Source: JALSRD01 sp964476595 (GTDB taxonomy: Bacteria > Desulfobacterota > Desulfobacteria > Desulfobacterales > JALSRD01). Taken from it: a DNA stretch of 64,000 bases. Positions 43,890 through 53,419 of the stretch are shown piece by piece. Made by a program: the position numbers and the translations under genes. Under the pieces are notes generated by a model. The model worked only from the letters and a program-made list of their open reading frames with translations. It ran no database searches and had not been told where the DNA came from. Location of the stretch: NCBI GenBank assembly GCA_964476595.1, contig CAYZCL010000057.1:36803-100802 (forward strand). Reading direction: 5' to 3'. Every line of letters starts with the position of its first letter. The stretch's first letter is position 1.

Positions 43890-45296
43890 ATGCCGAAAAC
43901 GCTGTTTGAAAAGATCTGGGAGCGCCACCGGGTGACCGACTTCGAGGACGGCACCACGCTGCTGTACATCGACCGCCACCTGGTCCACGAGGTCACCAGT
44001 CCCCAGGCCTTCGAGGGCCTGCGCCTGGCCGGCCGCAAGGTGCGCCGGCCCGAGCTGACGTTCGCCACCCTGGACCACAACGTACCCACCGAGAACCGCC
44101 ACGAGATCGCGGATCCCGTGTCCCGGGCCCAGGTGGACGCCCTGACCCGCAACTGCCGGGAGTTCGGCATCACGCTCTTCGACCTGGACGACGAGCGCCA
44201 GGGCATCGTACACATCATCGGTCCCGAGTTGGGCATCACCCTGCCCGGCACCACCATCGTGTGCGGCGACTCGCACACCTCGACCCACGGCGCCTTCGGC
44301 GCCCTGGCATACGGCATCGGCACCTCCGAGGTGGAGCACGTGCTGGCCACCCAGTGCCTGCCCCAGGCGCGCCCCAAAACCTTCCGGGTGACCTTCAAGG
44401 GGCGGCTGCAGCCCGGCGTGACCGCTAAGGACATGGTGCTCAAGCTCATCGGCACTATCGGTACCGCCGGCGGCACAGGCTACGTGATAGAGTACGACGG
44501 GCCGGCCATCCGGGCGTTGTCCATGGAAGGCCGCATGACGGTGTGCAACATGACCATCGAGGCCGGCGCACGGGCCGGCATGGTGGCGCCCGACGACACC
44601 ACCATCGACTACATCTGCAAGACCCGGCGCCCTTACGCCCCCCGGGGGGAGGCCCTGGAAAAGGCTGTCGCCTTCTGGCGTACGCTGCCCGGTGACGAGG
44701 GCGCCGTTTTCGACCGCGAGCTCACCATCGACGCCTCCGAAATCACCCCCCAGGTGACCTGGGGCACCAGCCCGGGCATGGTGACCGACGTGTCGGCGCG
44801 GGTGCCTTTTCCGAACGAGGTGCCGGGCTACAGCCCCGCGGACGTGGAAAAAAGCCTGGCATACATGGGACTCGCCCCCGGCACGCCCATCACGGACATC
44901 GCCGTGGACACCGTCTTCATCGGCAGCTGCACCAACGGTCGCATCGAGGACCTGCGGGCGGCGGCGGCCATCTTCCAGGGACGCAAGGTGGCCGAAGGCG
45001 TTCGCGTACTGGTGGTCCCCGGCTCCCAGCAGGTCCTGCGCCAGGCCGAGGCCGAGGGCCTGGACCGCATCTTCCGCGAGGCCGGCGCCCAGTGGCGCCA
45101 GTCCGGCTGCAGCATGTGCCTGGCCATGAACCCGGACAAGCTGGAACCCGGCCAGCGCTGCGCCTCGACCTCCAACCGCAATTTCGAGGGCCGCCAGGGA
45201 AAAGGCGGGCGCACCCACCTGGTGAGCCCGCAAATGGCGGCCGCGGCGGCCGTGACCGGACACTTCGTAGACATCCGCAGCTGGCAGAAAGGATAG
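43890..45296 (+). CDS. leuC: 3-isopropylmalate dehydratase large subunit
   Basis: 468 residues, full length. [4Fe-4S] ligands and substrate motifs are visible: CGDSHTSTHGAFGALAYGIG, FIGSCTNGRIEDLR and SGCSMCLAMNPD. With LeuD it isomerises 2- to 3-isopropylmalate in leucine synthesis. The ATG at 43890 is preceded by GGGAG. leuD follows after 7 bases. leuA and leuB are not in the window. Homoaconitase-type use cannot be excluded, but the close LeuC pattern favours leucine synthesis. Confidence 0.95.
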   Translation: MPKTLFEKIWERHRVTDFEDGTTLLYIDRHLVHEVTSPQAFEGLRLAGRKVRRPELTFATLDHNVPTENRHEIADPVSRAQVDALTRNCREFGITLFDLDDERQGIVHIIGPELGITLPGTTIVCGDSHTSTHGAFGALAYGIGTSEVEHVLATQCLPQARPKTFRVTFKGRLQPGVTAKDMVLKLIGTIGTAGGTGYVIEYDGPAIRALSMEGRMTVCNMTIEAGARAGMVAPDDTTIDYICKTRRPYAPRGEALEKAVAFWRTLPGDEGAVFDRELTIDASEITPQVTWGTSPGMVTDVSARVPFPNEVPGYSPADVEKSLAYMGLAPGTPITDIAVDTVFIGSCTNGRIEDLRAAAAIFQGRKVAEGVRVLVVPGSQQVLRQAEAEGLDRIFREAGAQWRQSGCSMCLAMNPDKLEPGQRCASTSNRNFEGRQGKGGRTHLVSPQMAAAAAVTGHFVDIRSWQKG

Positions 45297-45303
45297 CAGA
45301 CCG

Positions 45304-45942
45304 ATGGAACCCCTGAAAACCGTTCGCGGTGTCATCGCGCCCCTGGACCGGGCCAACGTGGACACCGACCAGATCATTCCCAAGCAGTTCCTCAAATCCA
45401 TCTCGCGCACGGGATTCGGCGAAAACCTGTTTTTCGACTGGCGCTACCGGGCCGACGGCAGCCCCGACCCGGGCTTCATCCTCAACGACGAGGCTTTCAG
45501 GGACGCCGCCATCCTGGTGACGCGCCACAACTTCGGCTGCGGCTCCAGCCGTGAACACGCCGTGTGGGCCATCGCGCAGTACGGATTCCGGGTGATCATC
45601 GCCCCCCACCGCGACGAGAACGGCAACCGCATCCCGGGGTTCGCCGACATCTTCCGCAACAACTGCGCCAAGAACGGCGTGCTGACGGTGGAACTCTCCG
45701 AGCGCCAGGTGGACGACATTTTTGCCCTGGTGGCACGCCACCCCGGCATGCAGGCCACCGTGGACCTGCCCGTCCAGCAGATCACGCTGCACGCCGAGAA
45801 CAGCCCCATGCTGGACTTCGACATCGACCCGGCCATCAAGGAACGCCTGCTCGAGGGGCTCGACGACATCACCAAGACGCTCACGCACGAAGCCGAGATT
45901 GCCGCCTTCGAACGCACCCACGACACCCAGATGCCGGCCTGA
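45304..45942 (+). CDS. leuD: 3-isopropylmalate dehydratase small subunit
   Basis: 212 residues. Swivel-domain motifs: VDTDQIIPKQFLK, NFGCGSSREHAVWAI and FADIFRNNCAKNGVL. The length is that of the bacterial long-form LeuD that pairs with the 468-residue LeuC. A small unknown gene follows after 18 bases on the same transcript. Confidence 0.95.
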   Translation: MEPLKTVRGVIAPLDRANVDTDQIIPKQFLKSISRTGFGENLFFDWRYRADGSPDPGFILNDEAFRDAAILVTRHNFGCGSSREHAVWAIAQYGFRVIIAPHRDENGNRIPGFADIFRNNCAKNGVLTVELSERQVDDIFALVARHPGMQATVDLPVQQITLHAENSPMLDFDIDPAIKERLLEGLDDITKTLTHEAEIAAFERTHDTQMPA

Positions 45943-45960
45943 GGGGAGACGTTTGACGAC

Positions 45961-46176
45961 ATGAGATTCTACGTCGCGGAAAAAAACATCGGACCCGGGA
46001 CATGCCGTGAAGACGTGGACGAACTGATCCGGCGGTTGAGGGACCGGGGCTGGGAGGTGGCCTACGGAGAGCGCGCCAACGAGATCACCGATCCGGCTGA
46101 GGCCGCCGATCAGCAGGCCATCATGGACCGCTTCGCCGATGACTTCATGGCCTGCCTGACGGAAATGGGAAAATGA
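45961..46176 (+). CDS. Small protein of unknown function
   Basis: 71 residues (start MRFYVAEKNIGPGTCREDV, end CLTEMGK), GGGGAGACG upstream. Soluble, acidic, with two cysteines. Family not recognised. It ends at the strong terminator and so is the last gene of the leuCD unit. Confidence 0.6.
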   Translation: MRFYVAEKNIGPGTCREDVDELIRRLRDRGWEVAYGERANEITDPAEAADQQAIMDRFADDFMACLTEMGK

Positions 46177-46214
46177 AAAAGGCATCGCCGGCCGCATGGC
46201 CGGGATGCCTTTTT
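46176..46214. terminator. Bidirectional Rho-independent terminator
   Basis: AAAAAGGCAT and ATGCCTTTTT flank an inner GGCC-rich stem, with T-runs on both strands. It separates the leuCD unit (plus) from the cold-shock gene (minus). Confidence 0.9.
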
Positions 46215-46236
46215 GGTTTCCGGTCCCCCGCGGGGG

Positions 46237-46437
46237 TCAGAGTTTCTGCACGTGTTTGGCGGCCGGACCACGGTCGGTCTCTTCCACCTCAAAGCTCACC
46301 CGCTCGCCCTCCTCCAGGGACTTGAATCCCTGCATCTCGATGGACGAGTAGTGGACGAAGATGTCACCGCCCTCTTCCTGCTCGATGAAGCCGAACCCCT
46401 TCCTGTTGTTGAACCACTTTACAATGCCAACAGCCAT
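46237..46437 (-). CDS. Cold-shock-domain protein
   Basis: 66 residues. RNA-binding motifs KGFGFIEQ (RNP1) and DIFVHYSS (RNP2) are intact; the start MAVGIVKWFNNRKG and end AAKHVQKL are canonical. CspA-type nucleic-acid chaperone. AAAGGAGGT precedes the ATG. Confidence 0.95.
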   Translation of the reverse strand: MAVGIVKWFNNRKGFGFIEQEEGGDIFVHYSSIEMQGFKSLEEGERVSFEVEETDRGPAAKHVQKL

Positions 46438-46647
46438 GTAGCCAACCTCCTTTGACATCGCGCCTCCCCTGCGGTTTCCGGCGCATCCGTCGCCAGCCGC
46501 TGAAGCAAGCGGCCGTGATCGTCAGGCAGGCTCACCGCGACGAGGCAAACTCCCACACACGGACGTTTCCGTCCTCCAGCCTCCATGTCGTGCTGCGGCT
46601 GCGGCCGCAGTGCCGGCGCCTTCGACGGCCGGTGGCCGCGGGCGCCC

Positions 46648-47205
46648 TCAAACGCTCTCCTTGTACAGACGGTAAATGGTCTGGCCGCGCCATTTGCCGC
46701 GGCCGGACAGCGTCGGGATGTTCTGGGTCTCCAGGTGTCGGGCGATGCCCTCGTAGGTCTGCCCCTTTTCCCGCAGGCCGTGGATGATCTTCAGGATCCT
46801 TTCCCGGTCGGCGCGCGAAGGCCTTGCGGCGCCGGGCGCATCCGCGTCGGCGTCCGCCGCTTCCCGCGGCTGCGGAGTCTCCCGGCGGTCGGAGACGGGT
46901 TGCGCGGCGTCCTGCTCCCGGCGGCCCATCAGGCGGGCGATGTCTTCCAGTGCACGGGCTTTGCGCTCCTCGACATCCCGGCGCCGGAGCTCAGCCTCCA
47001 GCATCTGCTTCTGGTTCTCGGCGATGGTCTCCAGGGTTCGCCGGATGGCGGACAGGTGGTCGACGCCCACCGGCAGGTTCTGCGGCTTCTTGCCCTTGGG
47101 CTTGCTGCGGTCGGCGCGCGGGGAATAGTTGTCCTGATTGCGGCGGTTACGGTCGTACCCGGTTTTCTTTCGGGAGTTTCTCAACTTGTACAGAAAATCA
47201 TCCAT
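46648..47205 (-). CDS. Hypothetical protein with recombinase-like C-terminal helix
   Basis: About 185 residues. A basic N-terminus (NSRKKTGYDRNRRN, SKPKGKKPQ), a helical middle (LETIAENQKQMLEAELRRRD) and a low-complexity Ala/Asp linker lead to a C-terminal segment, KGQTYEGIARHLETQNIPT and GRGKWRGQTIYRLYK. That end matches the small HTH motif found in serine-recombinase C-terminal regions, so DNA binding is likely. No catalytic recombinase domain. The neighbours do not hint at a role. Confidence 0.65.
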   Translation of the reverse strand: MDDFLYKLRNSRKKTGYDRNRRNQDNYSPRADRSKPKGKKPQNLPVGVDHLSAIRRTLETIAENQKQMLEAELRRRDVEERKARALEDIARLMGRREQDAAQPVSDRRETPQPREAADADADAPGAARPSRADRERILKIIHGLREKGQTYEGIARHLETQNIPTLSGRGKWRGQTIYRLYKESV

Positions 47206-47351
47206 GCATTGTCCTGTCGTCTCCACCGAACAGGGCGATTACACGGCGTGTCGCAGGACAAACCGGTTCAATCCGGGGTTCAGTGAAGTCGTCCGCAGGC
47301 AGGCGGGAGTCCGTCCTTTATCCTGCGCTTTTTGGCGTTGGCGGGTTGAAA

Positions 47352-47379
47352 TTGACTTCCGAACACATATAATTAAATA
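47352..47379 (+). promoter_or_regulatory. Promoter candidate of the radical SAM gene
   Basis: TTGACT, 16-base spacer, TAAATA in an AT-rich island 60 bases before the ATG. Confidence 0.4.
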
Positions 47380-47437
47380 AGTGGTGAAGTCAAGCGGTTA
47401 ATTGGAGACCACCCGACAGGGAGGAGAACACGACGCC

Positions 47438-48307
47438 ATGCACTACGAGGGAAACATCATTCGCCCCCCCAGCGAGGCCAACTCGATCCTGCTGCAGGTG
47501 ACGGTGGGATGCTCGCGCAACAAGTGCACCTTCTGCGGCACGTACCGCGGGGAGCGCTTCCGCATCAAGCCCGACGAGATCATCCTGGCCGACATCGCCT
47601 TTGCCGCCCGGCACTGCCGTCGGCAGCGGCGGGTCTTTCTGTGCGACGGTGACGCCTTGGTTATCCCCCAACGTCGGCTGGTGCACATCTTGGAGGAAAT
47701 CCGGCGGCAGCTGCCCTGGGTCACGCGGGTGGGGGCCTACGCCAACGCCAAGGCCCTGGACATGAAAACGCCCGAGGAACTCGAAACCCTGCGGTCCCTG
47801 GGACTGGGCATCCTCTACATGGGCCTGGAGAGCGGCGACGACGTGACCCTCGAGCGCATTAACAAGGGCGCCACGGCGCAGCACATGGTGCGCATGGGCC
47901 GGAAGGCCATTGAGGCGGGTTTCAAGCTCTCGGTCACCGTGCTGCTAGGCATCGCCGGCCGCGGGCGCTCGCAGATCCACGCCGAGGCCACGGGCAGGAC
48001 CCTGTCGGCCATGGACCCGCACTACGTGGGCGCCCTGACCCTGATGCTGATCCCGGGAACCCCCCTGCACGAGGACTACGTCAATGGCCGCTTCGAACTC
48101 ATCGGCCCCCGTGAGATGCTGGCGGAACTGCGCACCATGCTGGCGCACACCGATCTTTCCCGCGGCCTGTTTCACGCCAACCACGCCTCCAACTACCTGC
48201 CCATCAAGGCCCGCCTGCCGCGGGACAAGCAGCAGACCCTGGCGCTCATCGACCAGGCCCTGGCGGGCCACGTGGCGCTGAAGCCCGAGTACCTGCGGGC
48301 GCTCTGA
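47438..48307 (+). CDS. Radical SAM protein (Elp3/MiaB-like core)
   Basis: 289 residues, GGAGGAG upstream of the ATG. The cluster motif CSRNKCTFC is CX4CX2C rather than the usual CX3CX2C, followed by CGTYRGERFRIKP. GLESGDDVTLERINKGA and the TIM-barrel strand motifs fit the family of 'radical SAM protein' found in many anaerobes. Substrate unknown. A methylthio-transferase role is unlikely, because no extra N-terminal cluster or TRAM domain is present. Confidence 0.85.
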   Translation: MHYEGNIIRPPSEANSILLQVTVGCSRNKCTFCGTYRGERFRIKPDEIILADIAFAARHCRRQRRVFLCDGDALVIPQRRLVHILEEIRRQLPWVTRVGAYANAKALDMKTPEELETLRSLGLGILYMGLESGDDVTLERINKGATAQHMVRMGRKAIEAGFKLSVTVLLGIAGRGRSQIHAEATGRTLSAMDPHYVGALTLMLIPGTPLHEDYVNGRFELIGPREMLAELRTMLAHTDLSRGLFHANHASNYLPIKARLPRDKQQTLALIDQALAGHVALKPEYLRAL

Positions 48308-48320
48308 AAACGGGCCGTTT

Positions 48321-48866
48321 TCAGGGACCGGCCAGCAGCTTTCCGACGGCATCGCGCGCCGCCTCGTCGCCGGCGGTCTGCAGGGTCTCGTGGATGGATT
48401 CGAAGCAGGCGCGCACGATGGCGGTCCTGGGGCGCGGGGAGGTCAGCTGGACCTCGACGGTCTTCAGGTCGGCCACCAGCTCGGAGAGGGCCTCGAATGC
48501 GAGCCCCATGCTCCCCGTGCGCCGCTTGAGATCGGCGAGGAGGTCCGCCACGGCCTGTTGCCGGGTTTCGTCCAGCAGGGGGCCGTCTCCCAGGCCCGGC
48601 GGGGCACCGTCATCGGACGGCGCCAGGGCGGCCGCCGCCTCGCGCCCGTTCGGCGTCAGGGCCACGGCGCCCGAGAGGCTGCGCAGCTCCAGCAGCCCGT
48701 CGGCCAGCAGTTTCTCGGCGACACGGGCACTCTGCTGCCGGTCCATTCCCAGCTGTCCACCCGCTTCGTACATGGAAACCACGACGTCGAGTGCACCGGC
48801 GCTGCGACGGTCGATTTCGGCCAGCAACGACCGCTCTTCCGGGTTGAGCTCAGGGGCGTTGTTCAT
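48321..48866 (-). CDS. Hypothetical protein, winged-helix-like N-terminus
   Basis: 181 residues from ATG 48866 (GTG 48875 would add three). The first 90 residues could form a winged helix (ALDVVVSMYEAGGQLGMDRQ, ARVAEKLLADGLLELRS, VALTPNGREAA), the rest long helices (DETRQQAVADLLADLKRRTG). It reads like a MarR/ArsR-type regulator, but the match is only structural. Convergent with the radical SAM gene, 13 bases apart. Confidence 0.6.
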   Translation of the reverse strand: MNNAPELNPEERSLLAEIDRRSAGALDVVVSMYEAGGQLGMDRQQSARVAEKLLADGLLELRSLSGAVALTPNGREAAAALAPSDDGAPPGLGDGPLLDETRQQAVADLLADLKRRTGSMGLAFEALSELVADLKTVEVQLTSPRPRTAIVRACFESIHETLQTAGDEAARDAVGKLLAGP

Positions 48867-48980
48867 CGAAGGCACCCGTCGTATTTGATTTTATGGGGGT
48901 GGAAAAGGACCCGGAGGGACCGCCGCCATACGCCGTGGGTGCGAAACGGCCAGGGCGACGGATGGGCCAAGGCGCTGGAG

Positions 48981-49012
48981 GGGATGCGGACCTGCAGCCG
49001 GGTCCGCATCCC
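48981..49012. terminator. Hairpin after ihfA
   Basis: A perfect 12-bp inverted repeat GGGATGCGGACC / GGTCCGCATCCC with an 8-base loop, 55 bases downstream of ihfA. No T-run, so termination efficiency is uncertain. Confidence 0.5.
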
Positions 49013-49067
49013 GACAACCCTCCCCCGCCCGGGGCGGGGACACGATCAATGGACCACTCGATTCGGT

Positions 49068-49352
49068 TCAGGAGTGGTTGACCTTCTTTCGGAGCACGGA
49101 AGAGCACTTGAAGGTCACCACTCTTCGCTTGTCCAGCATCATGTCTTCGCCGGTGGCGGGATTCCTGCCGCGGCGGGCGCGTTTTTCCTTGACGCAAAAC
49201 TTGCCAAACCCGCTGATCAGAACATCTTCTCCGCTTTCAAGAGTCCGCTTGATGATCTCCAGGAGAATCTCAACGGCCTCCGCTGCATCCTTTTTGGGAA
49301 GACCAACCTGTTCATTGATCGATTCAACGATTCGTGCCTTGGTTAGCGTCAT
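49068..49352 (-). CDS. ihfA: Integration host factor alpha-type DNA-bending protein
   Basis: 94 residues. MTLTKARIVESINEQVGL, ISGFGKFCVKEKRARRGRNP and VVTFKCSSVLR are typical of IHF alpha, including the GRNPxTG arm that intercalates into DNA. HU cannot be entirely excluded, but the C-terminal extension favours IHF. IHF often helps sigma-54 promoters such as that at 19621. AGGAG precedes the ATG. Confidence 0.85.
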   Translation of the reverse strand: MTLTKARIVESINEQVGLPKKDAAEAVEILLEIIKRTLESGEDVLISGFGKFCVKEKRARRGRNPATGEDMMLDKRRVVTFKCSSVLRKKVNHS

Positions 49353-49460
49353 TTGGATCCCACTCCTGCGTGAATGTAAGGTTGTCCGTCTCTCGATACC
49401 ACCTACAGCCGTACCTGCGGAATTTAAGGATCCCCACAATAAATCTAAGTTTTTAATTTG

Positions 49461-49994
<534 letters not shown>

Positions 49995-50148
49995 GAGTCG
50001 TCCTCCAATGTTCGCGCGTAAAAAAAGGGGGGGGGTAATGGGTTGTGGATCGGAATTGATGGACTGGAATCAAGGTAAGACCGGACGGACGGGAAATCAA
50101 GGGCGGCCCGCCCCGGGGTACCCCCAACCCGCCGGCGGCACTGGGCTT

Positions 50149-51114
50149 TCAGCGCCGCGCCGCGGTGAAAAGCACCCTGAAGGCGCCGGGTTGCGCGGCC
50201 CGCGCAAAGGCCGCATCGGCTTGCGCCAGGCCGAAGCGCGCCTCGATCAGGTCGACGGGATCGACCCGGCCGTCGGCCAGCCACGCCACGGCCCTCTCCA
50301 GCGGCCCGCAGCGCGAACCGATGACGGTGACCTCGTCCACCACCAGGCCGGCGAGGTCCACCGGCACCGCCGCGGCCAAGCTGCTCTTGAGCACCACGGT
50401 GCCCCCGGGCCGCACGAAACGCCGCGCGGCGGCGAACCCGCCGGCACTGCCGGCGGCCTCCACGACCCCGTCGAAGCTTCGCGGGCGGCAGACCTCTTCA
50501 GTGACCGTCTTGATGCCGGCCGCGGCCAGTCGCCGCCGCTGCCCGGGATAACGGGCCAATACCCGCAACCGGCAGCCCGTCTTTTTCAGTGCGCGTGCAA
50601 TCAGCTGGCCGAGGGTTCCGGCCCCGACCACCAGCCAGCGGTCGGCCCCTCGGACCGGGACCTGTTCGACGACGCGCAGGGCCGCCGCCAGGGGTTCGGC
50701 GAAGACCGCCGCTTCGTCGGGTACGGATTGCGGCACGGGGACGAGGTTTTCGGCCGGCAGGCAGAAACGCTCGGCGAAGACGCCGTCCATGCCCCGGATA
50801 CCCGGCACGCGCCGGTTTTCGCAGTGCCCCGGCCGCCTCTCCCGGCACTGCAGGCAGGCCCCGCAGGAAACGGTAATGCTTCCCACCACCCGCTTTCCTG
50901 CCAGCGAAGGGTGCTGCGGGGAGGCCGCCACGTCGCCCACGAACTCGTGGCCCATGACCCCCGCGAAATCGGCGTAGCCGCCCAGCAGGGCCCGGTCGGT
51001 GCCGCAGATGCCGGCCAGGCGCATCCGAATCACGGCCTCGCCGGGCCCCGGGCGCGGCTCGGGCAGGTGTCGGTCCACCACGGGGCGCCCGTTTGCCAGG
51101 CGCACCCCGATCAC
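50149..51114 (-). CDS. Zinc-dependent medium-chain dehydrogenase
   Basis: 321 residues from the GTG overlapping the upstream stop (GTGA). GroES-like catalytic domain with Zn ligands (AGICGTDRALLGG, GHEFVGDV), structural zinc cysteines (SCGACLQCRERRPGHC) and Rossmann motif VVGAGTLGQLIARALK. Resembles alcohol or threonine dehydrogenases; substrate unknown. Coupled to the gamma carbonic anhydrase gene. Confidence 0.85.
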   Translation of the reverse strand: MIGVRLANGRPVVDRHLPEPRPGPGEAVIRMRLAGICGTDRALLGGYADFAGVMGHEFVGDVAASPQHPSLAGKRVVGSITVSCGACLQCRERRPGHCENRRVPGIRGMDGVFAERFCLPAENLVPVPQSVPDEAAVFAEPLAAALRVVEQVPVRGADRWLVVGAGTLGQLIARALKKTGCRLRVLARYPGQRRRLAAAGIKTVTEEVCRPRSFDGVVEAAGSAGGFAAARRFVRPGGTVVLKSSLAAAVPVDLAGLVVDEVTVIGSRCGPLERAVAWLADGRVDPVDLIEARFGLAQADAAFARAAQPGAFRVLFTAARR

Positions 51115-51629
51115 GGCTGGCCTTCCCCGCCCCGGTAGTGACGGCAGATGCGCAGGTAGTTTTCCACCGGCCGCAGGAAGCGGGCGCACTCCTCCGGCGA
51201 AAGGGTCCGCTTGACCCGCACCGGCGCGCCGGCCACCAGCTCGCGGGGCCCCACCTGCTGGCCCTCGCGCACCACCGAATTGGCCGCCACCACCGAACCG
51301 CGGCGCACCCGGGCGCCCGTCAGCACCAGCGCGCCGATGCCCACCAGGCACTCGTCTTCCACGGTGCAGCCGTGCACCACGGCGTTGTGGCCCACGCTGA
51401 CGCGGTCGCCGATGATCGCCGCAAAGCCCTCGTCGACGTGCACGGTGCAGTTGTCCTGGATGTTGGTCTCCCGGCCCACCCGGATGGGCGCCATGTCCCC
51501 GCGCAGCACCGTGCCGAACCAGATGCTGCTGCCGTCGCCGATCACCACGTCGCCGATGACCACCGCCGTGGGCGCCAGGTAGACCCCCTCGCCGATCACC
51601 GGCGTCTTTCCCCGAAAAGGCAATATCAT
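51111..51629 (-). CDS. Gamma-type carbonic anhydrase family protein
   Basis: 172 residues, left-handed beta-helix of hexapeptide repeats. RGDMAPIRVGRETNIQDNC, VHVDE and VGHNAVVHGC hold the three His zinc ligands. CO2/bicarbonate interconversion is possible, but many relatives (YrdA, PaaY) have no proven activity. First gene of a pair with the dehydrogenase. Confidence 0.88.
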   Translation of the reverse strand: MILPFRGKTPVIGEGVYLAPTAVVIGDVVIGDGSSIWFGTVLRGDMAPIRVGRETNIQDNCTVHVDEGFAAIIGDRVSVGHNAVVHGCTVEDECLVGIGALVLTGARVRRGSVVAANSVVREGQQVGPRELVAGAPVRVKRTLSPEECARFLRPVENYLRICRHYRGGEGQP

Positions 51630-51951
51630 GAAACCCGTCTCCTCTCCCGCCGGGGTTTGACATGTGCAAACATCAACAATGCTTTAGGCGCCGGCACGGC
51701 GGTCTGTCAAGAATCTTGGGGGATCCGGACGGCCCAATCGCGGGGAACGGTCGGCCTGCGTGTGGCCCGCTCCCCGGGTCATCCGGGTTCACCCACAGGC
51801 CGGAGGGGCGGGTGTGTTTCGGCGGGGCGCAGTCGGGGGGCCGGCGGCCTGCAACGGAGCGCCGAGGACGGCAGGCAGCGGCGGACACGGCTTCCGCTCA
51901 AAAAAGGGGGTTGCCGGCGATGTCCCCTGGGAATCCGGAGACGTTAGGGCT
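51630..51951. other. Intergenic region
   Basis: Upstream DNA of two divergent units. No gene, repeat or structured RNA recognised. Confidence 0.3.
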
Positions 51952-51980
51952 TGATCACGCCTTCGTCCTTGTCTATTCTT
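51952..51980 (+). promoter_or_regulatory. Sigma-70-type promoter of the transferase pair
   Basis: TTGATC, 17-base spacer, TATTCT; the start site lies about 75 bases before the ATG at 52063. Confidence 0.5.
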
Positions 51981-52062
51981 TAACGTGCCTGCGGCCACCG
52001 GCCGCGCAACCCGCCGGCGCACGCGCCGGAGAAAGGCGCCACCGTCGCCACACCTGTTTGCC

Positions 52063-52707
52063 ATGACGGCCACGACCCACATCATGATCTTCACCCGCTA
52101 CCCGCGGCCCGGCGCGGCCAAGACACGGCTGATTCCGGCCCTGGGGGCCGAGGGGGCAGCGCGCCTGCAGCGCCGCATGACCGAGCGCGTCGTGTCCGAG
52201 GCGCTGTCACTGGCCGCCCGGCGCGACACGGCGGTGTCGGTTCACTACACCGGCGGCAGCCGGGCGGAGATGTCCCGTTGGCTGGGGGACGATGCGATCC
52301 TGCGGCCGCAGGCAACCGGGGACCTGGGCCGGCGCATGCGGGCGGCCTTTGACTGGCTCTTCGGCCGCGGCGTGCGGCGGGGCCTGTTGGTGGGCAGCGA
52401 CATCCCGGGCCTCGACGGGGACGTCATGGGCCGCGCACTGGACGACCTGGGCCACAGCGACCTGGTGCTGGGACCGGCCGGGGACGGCGGCTACTACCTC
52501 GTGGGCTTCCATCACCGGGTCCCGGCGGGCAGCCGCGGCCGTCTGTTCGTCTCCATTCCCTGGGGGACGTCGAAAGTGCTGGCACACACCCTGGCGGCGG
52601 CGTCCCGCGAGGGGCTCTCCCGGGGGCTGCTGCCGATGCTGAACGACGTGGACCGCCCGGCCGACCTGGTACACTTCGGGGGGAAACGCTTTGCCGGCAA
52701 ACCCTGA
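52063..52707 (+). CDS. TIGR04282-type glycosyltransferase (selenodomain-associated transferase 1)
   Basis: 214 residues. Nucleotidyl/glycosyltransferase fold with TRYPRPGAAKTRLIP, LLVGSDIPGL and GPAGDGGYYLVGFH. This DUF2064 family is usually encoded with its partner (next gene) and is named for occurrence near a radical SAM/selenium domain system. Reaction unknown. Confidence 0.85.
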   Translation: MTATTHIMIFTRYPRPGAAKTRLIPALGAEGAARLQRRMTERVVSEALSLAARRDTAVSVHYTGGSRAEMSRWLGDDAILRPQATGDLGRRMRAAFDWLFGRGVRRGLLVGSDIPGLDGDVMGRALDDLGHSDLVLGPAGDGGYYLVGFHHRVPAGSRGRLFVSIPWGTSKVLAHTLAAASREGLSRGLLPMLNDVDRPADLVHFGGKRFAGKP

Positions 52708-53419
52708 TCGGACGAAACGCATCGCGGTGGTCATTCCGGCGCTCGACGAGGCGGCCGCCATCGGCGCCGTGGTGGCGCGCGCCGCCGCGGGGGAGAATGT
52801 GGAGATCCTGGTGGTCGACGGGGGCAGCCGCGATGCCACCGCGGCCGCGGCGCGCGGCGCGGGTGCGCGCGTCATCTCGTCGCCCGCCGGACGCGCCCGC
52901 CAGATGAACGCCGGCGCGGCCGCCACCCGCGGGGGGCTGCTGCTGTTCCTGCACGCCGACACCCGACTGCCGCCGGGCTGGGACCGGACCGTGCGGCGCA
53001 TCCTGGCCGCGGCAGGGGTGGCCGCCGGCGCCTTTCGTCTGGGCATCGATACCCAGCGACCCGCGGTGCGCTTCATCGCCCGGGTCGCCAACCTGCGTTC
53101 GCGGGTGCTGCAACTGCCCTACGGCGACCAGGCGATTTTCCTGCGGCGAAGCCTTTTCGACCGCCTGGGCGGATTTGCCGACCTTCCCATCATGGAGGAT
53201 TTCGACCTGGTGCGCCGCCTGCGGTCGACGGGCCGCATCGTCACGGCGGAGTCGGCGGTGGTCACTTCCGCCCGCCGCTGGCGGCGCCTGGGCGTGGCCA
53301 GGACCTGGCTGATCAACCAGGCCGTGCTGGCGGCCTTTCACGCCGGGCTGCCCCCCGCGCGCATCGCCGCCTGGTACCGGGAAGGGACCATCAGTCGACG
53401 GGCTGCAGGCAGGCGCTGA
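52691..53419 (+). CDS. TIGR04283-type glycosyltransferase 2 (selenodomain-associated transferase 2)
   Basis: 242 residues, TTG start overlapping the previous gene by 17 bases. GT-A fold: VVIPALDEAAAIGAVV, VDGGSRDATAAAA, FLHADTRLPPGW (DxD-like), GDQAIFLRRSLFDRLGGF, IMEDFDLVRRLR. Partner of the preceding gene. Its end overlaps the convergent IMPase gene by 29 bases. Confidence 0.85.
   Translation: MPANPDRTKRIAVVIPALDEAAAIGAVVARAAAGENVEILVVDGGSRDATAAAARGAGARVISSPAGRARQMNAGAAATRGGLLLFLHADTRLPPGWDRTVRRILAAAGVAAGAFRLGIDTQRPAVRFIARVANLRSRVLQLPYGDQAIFLRRSLFDRLGGFADLPIMEDFDLVRRLRSTGRIVTAESAVVTSARRWRRLGVARTWLINQAVLAAFHAGLPPARIAAWYREGTISRRAAGRR

Noticed and set aside
50149..51669. One continuous protein joining the dehydrogenase to the region of the carbonic anhydrase
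   Set aside because: The upstream part of that frame is a shadow of the gamma carbonic anhydrase gene; the GTGA overlap gives a natural dehydrogenase start.
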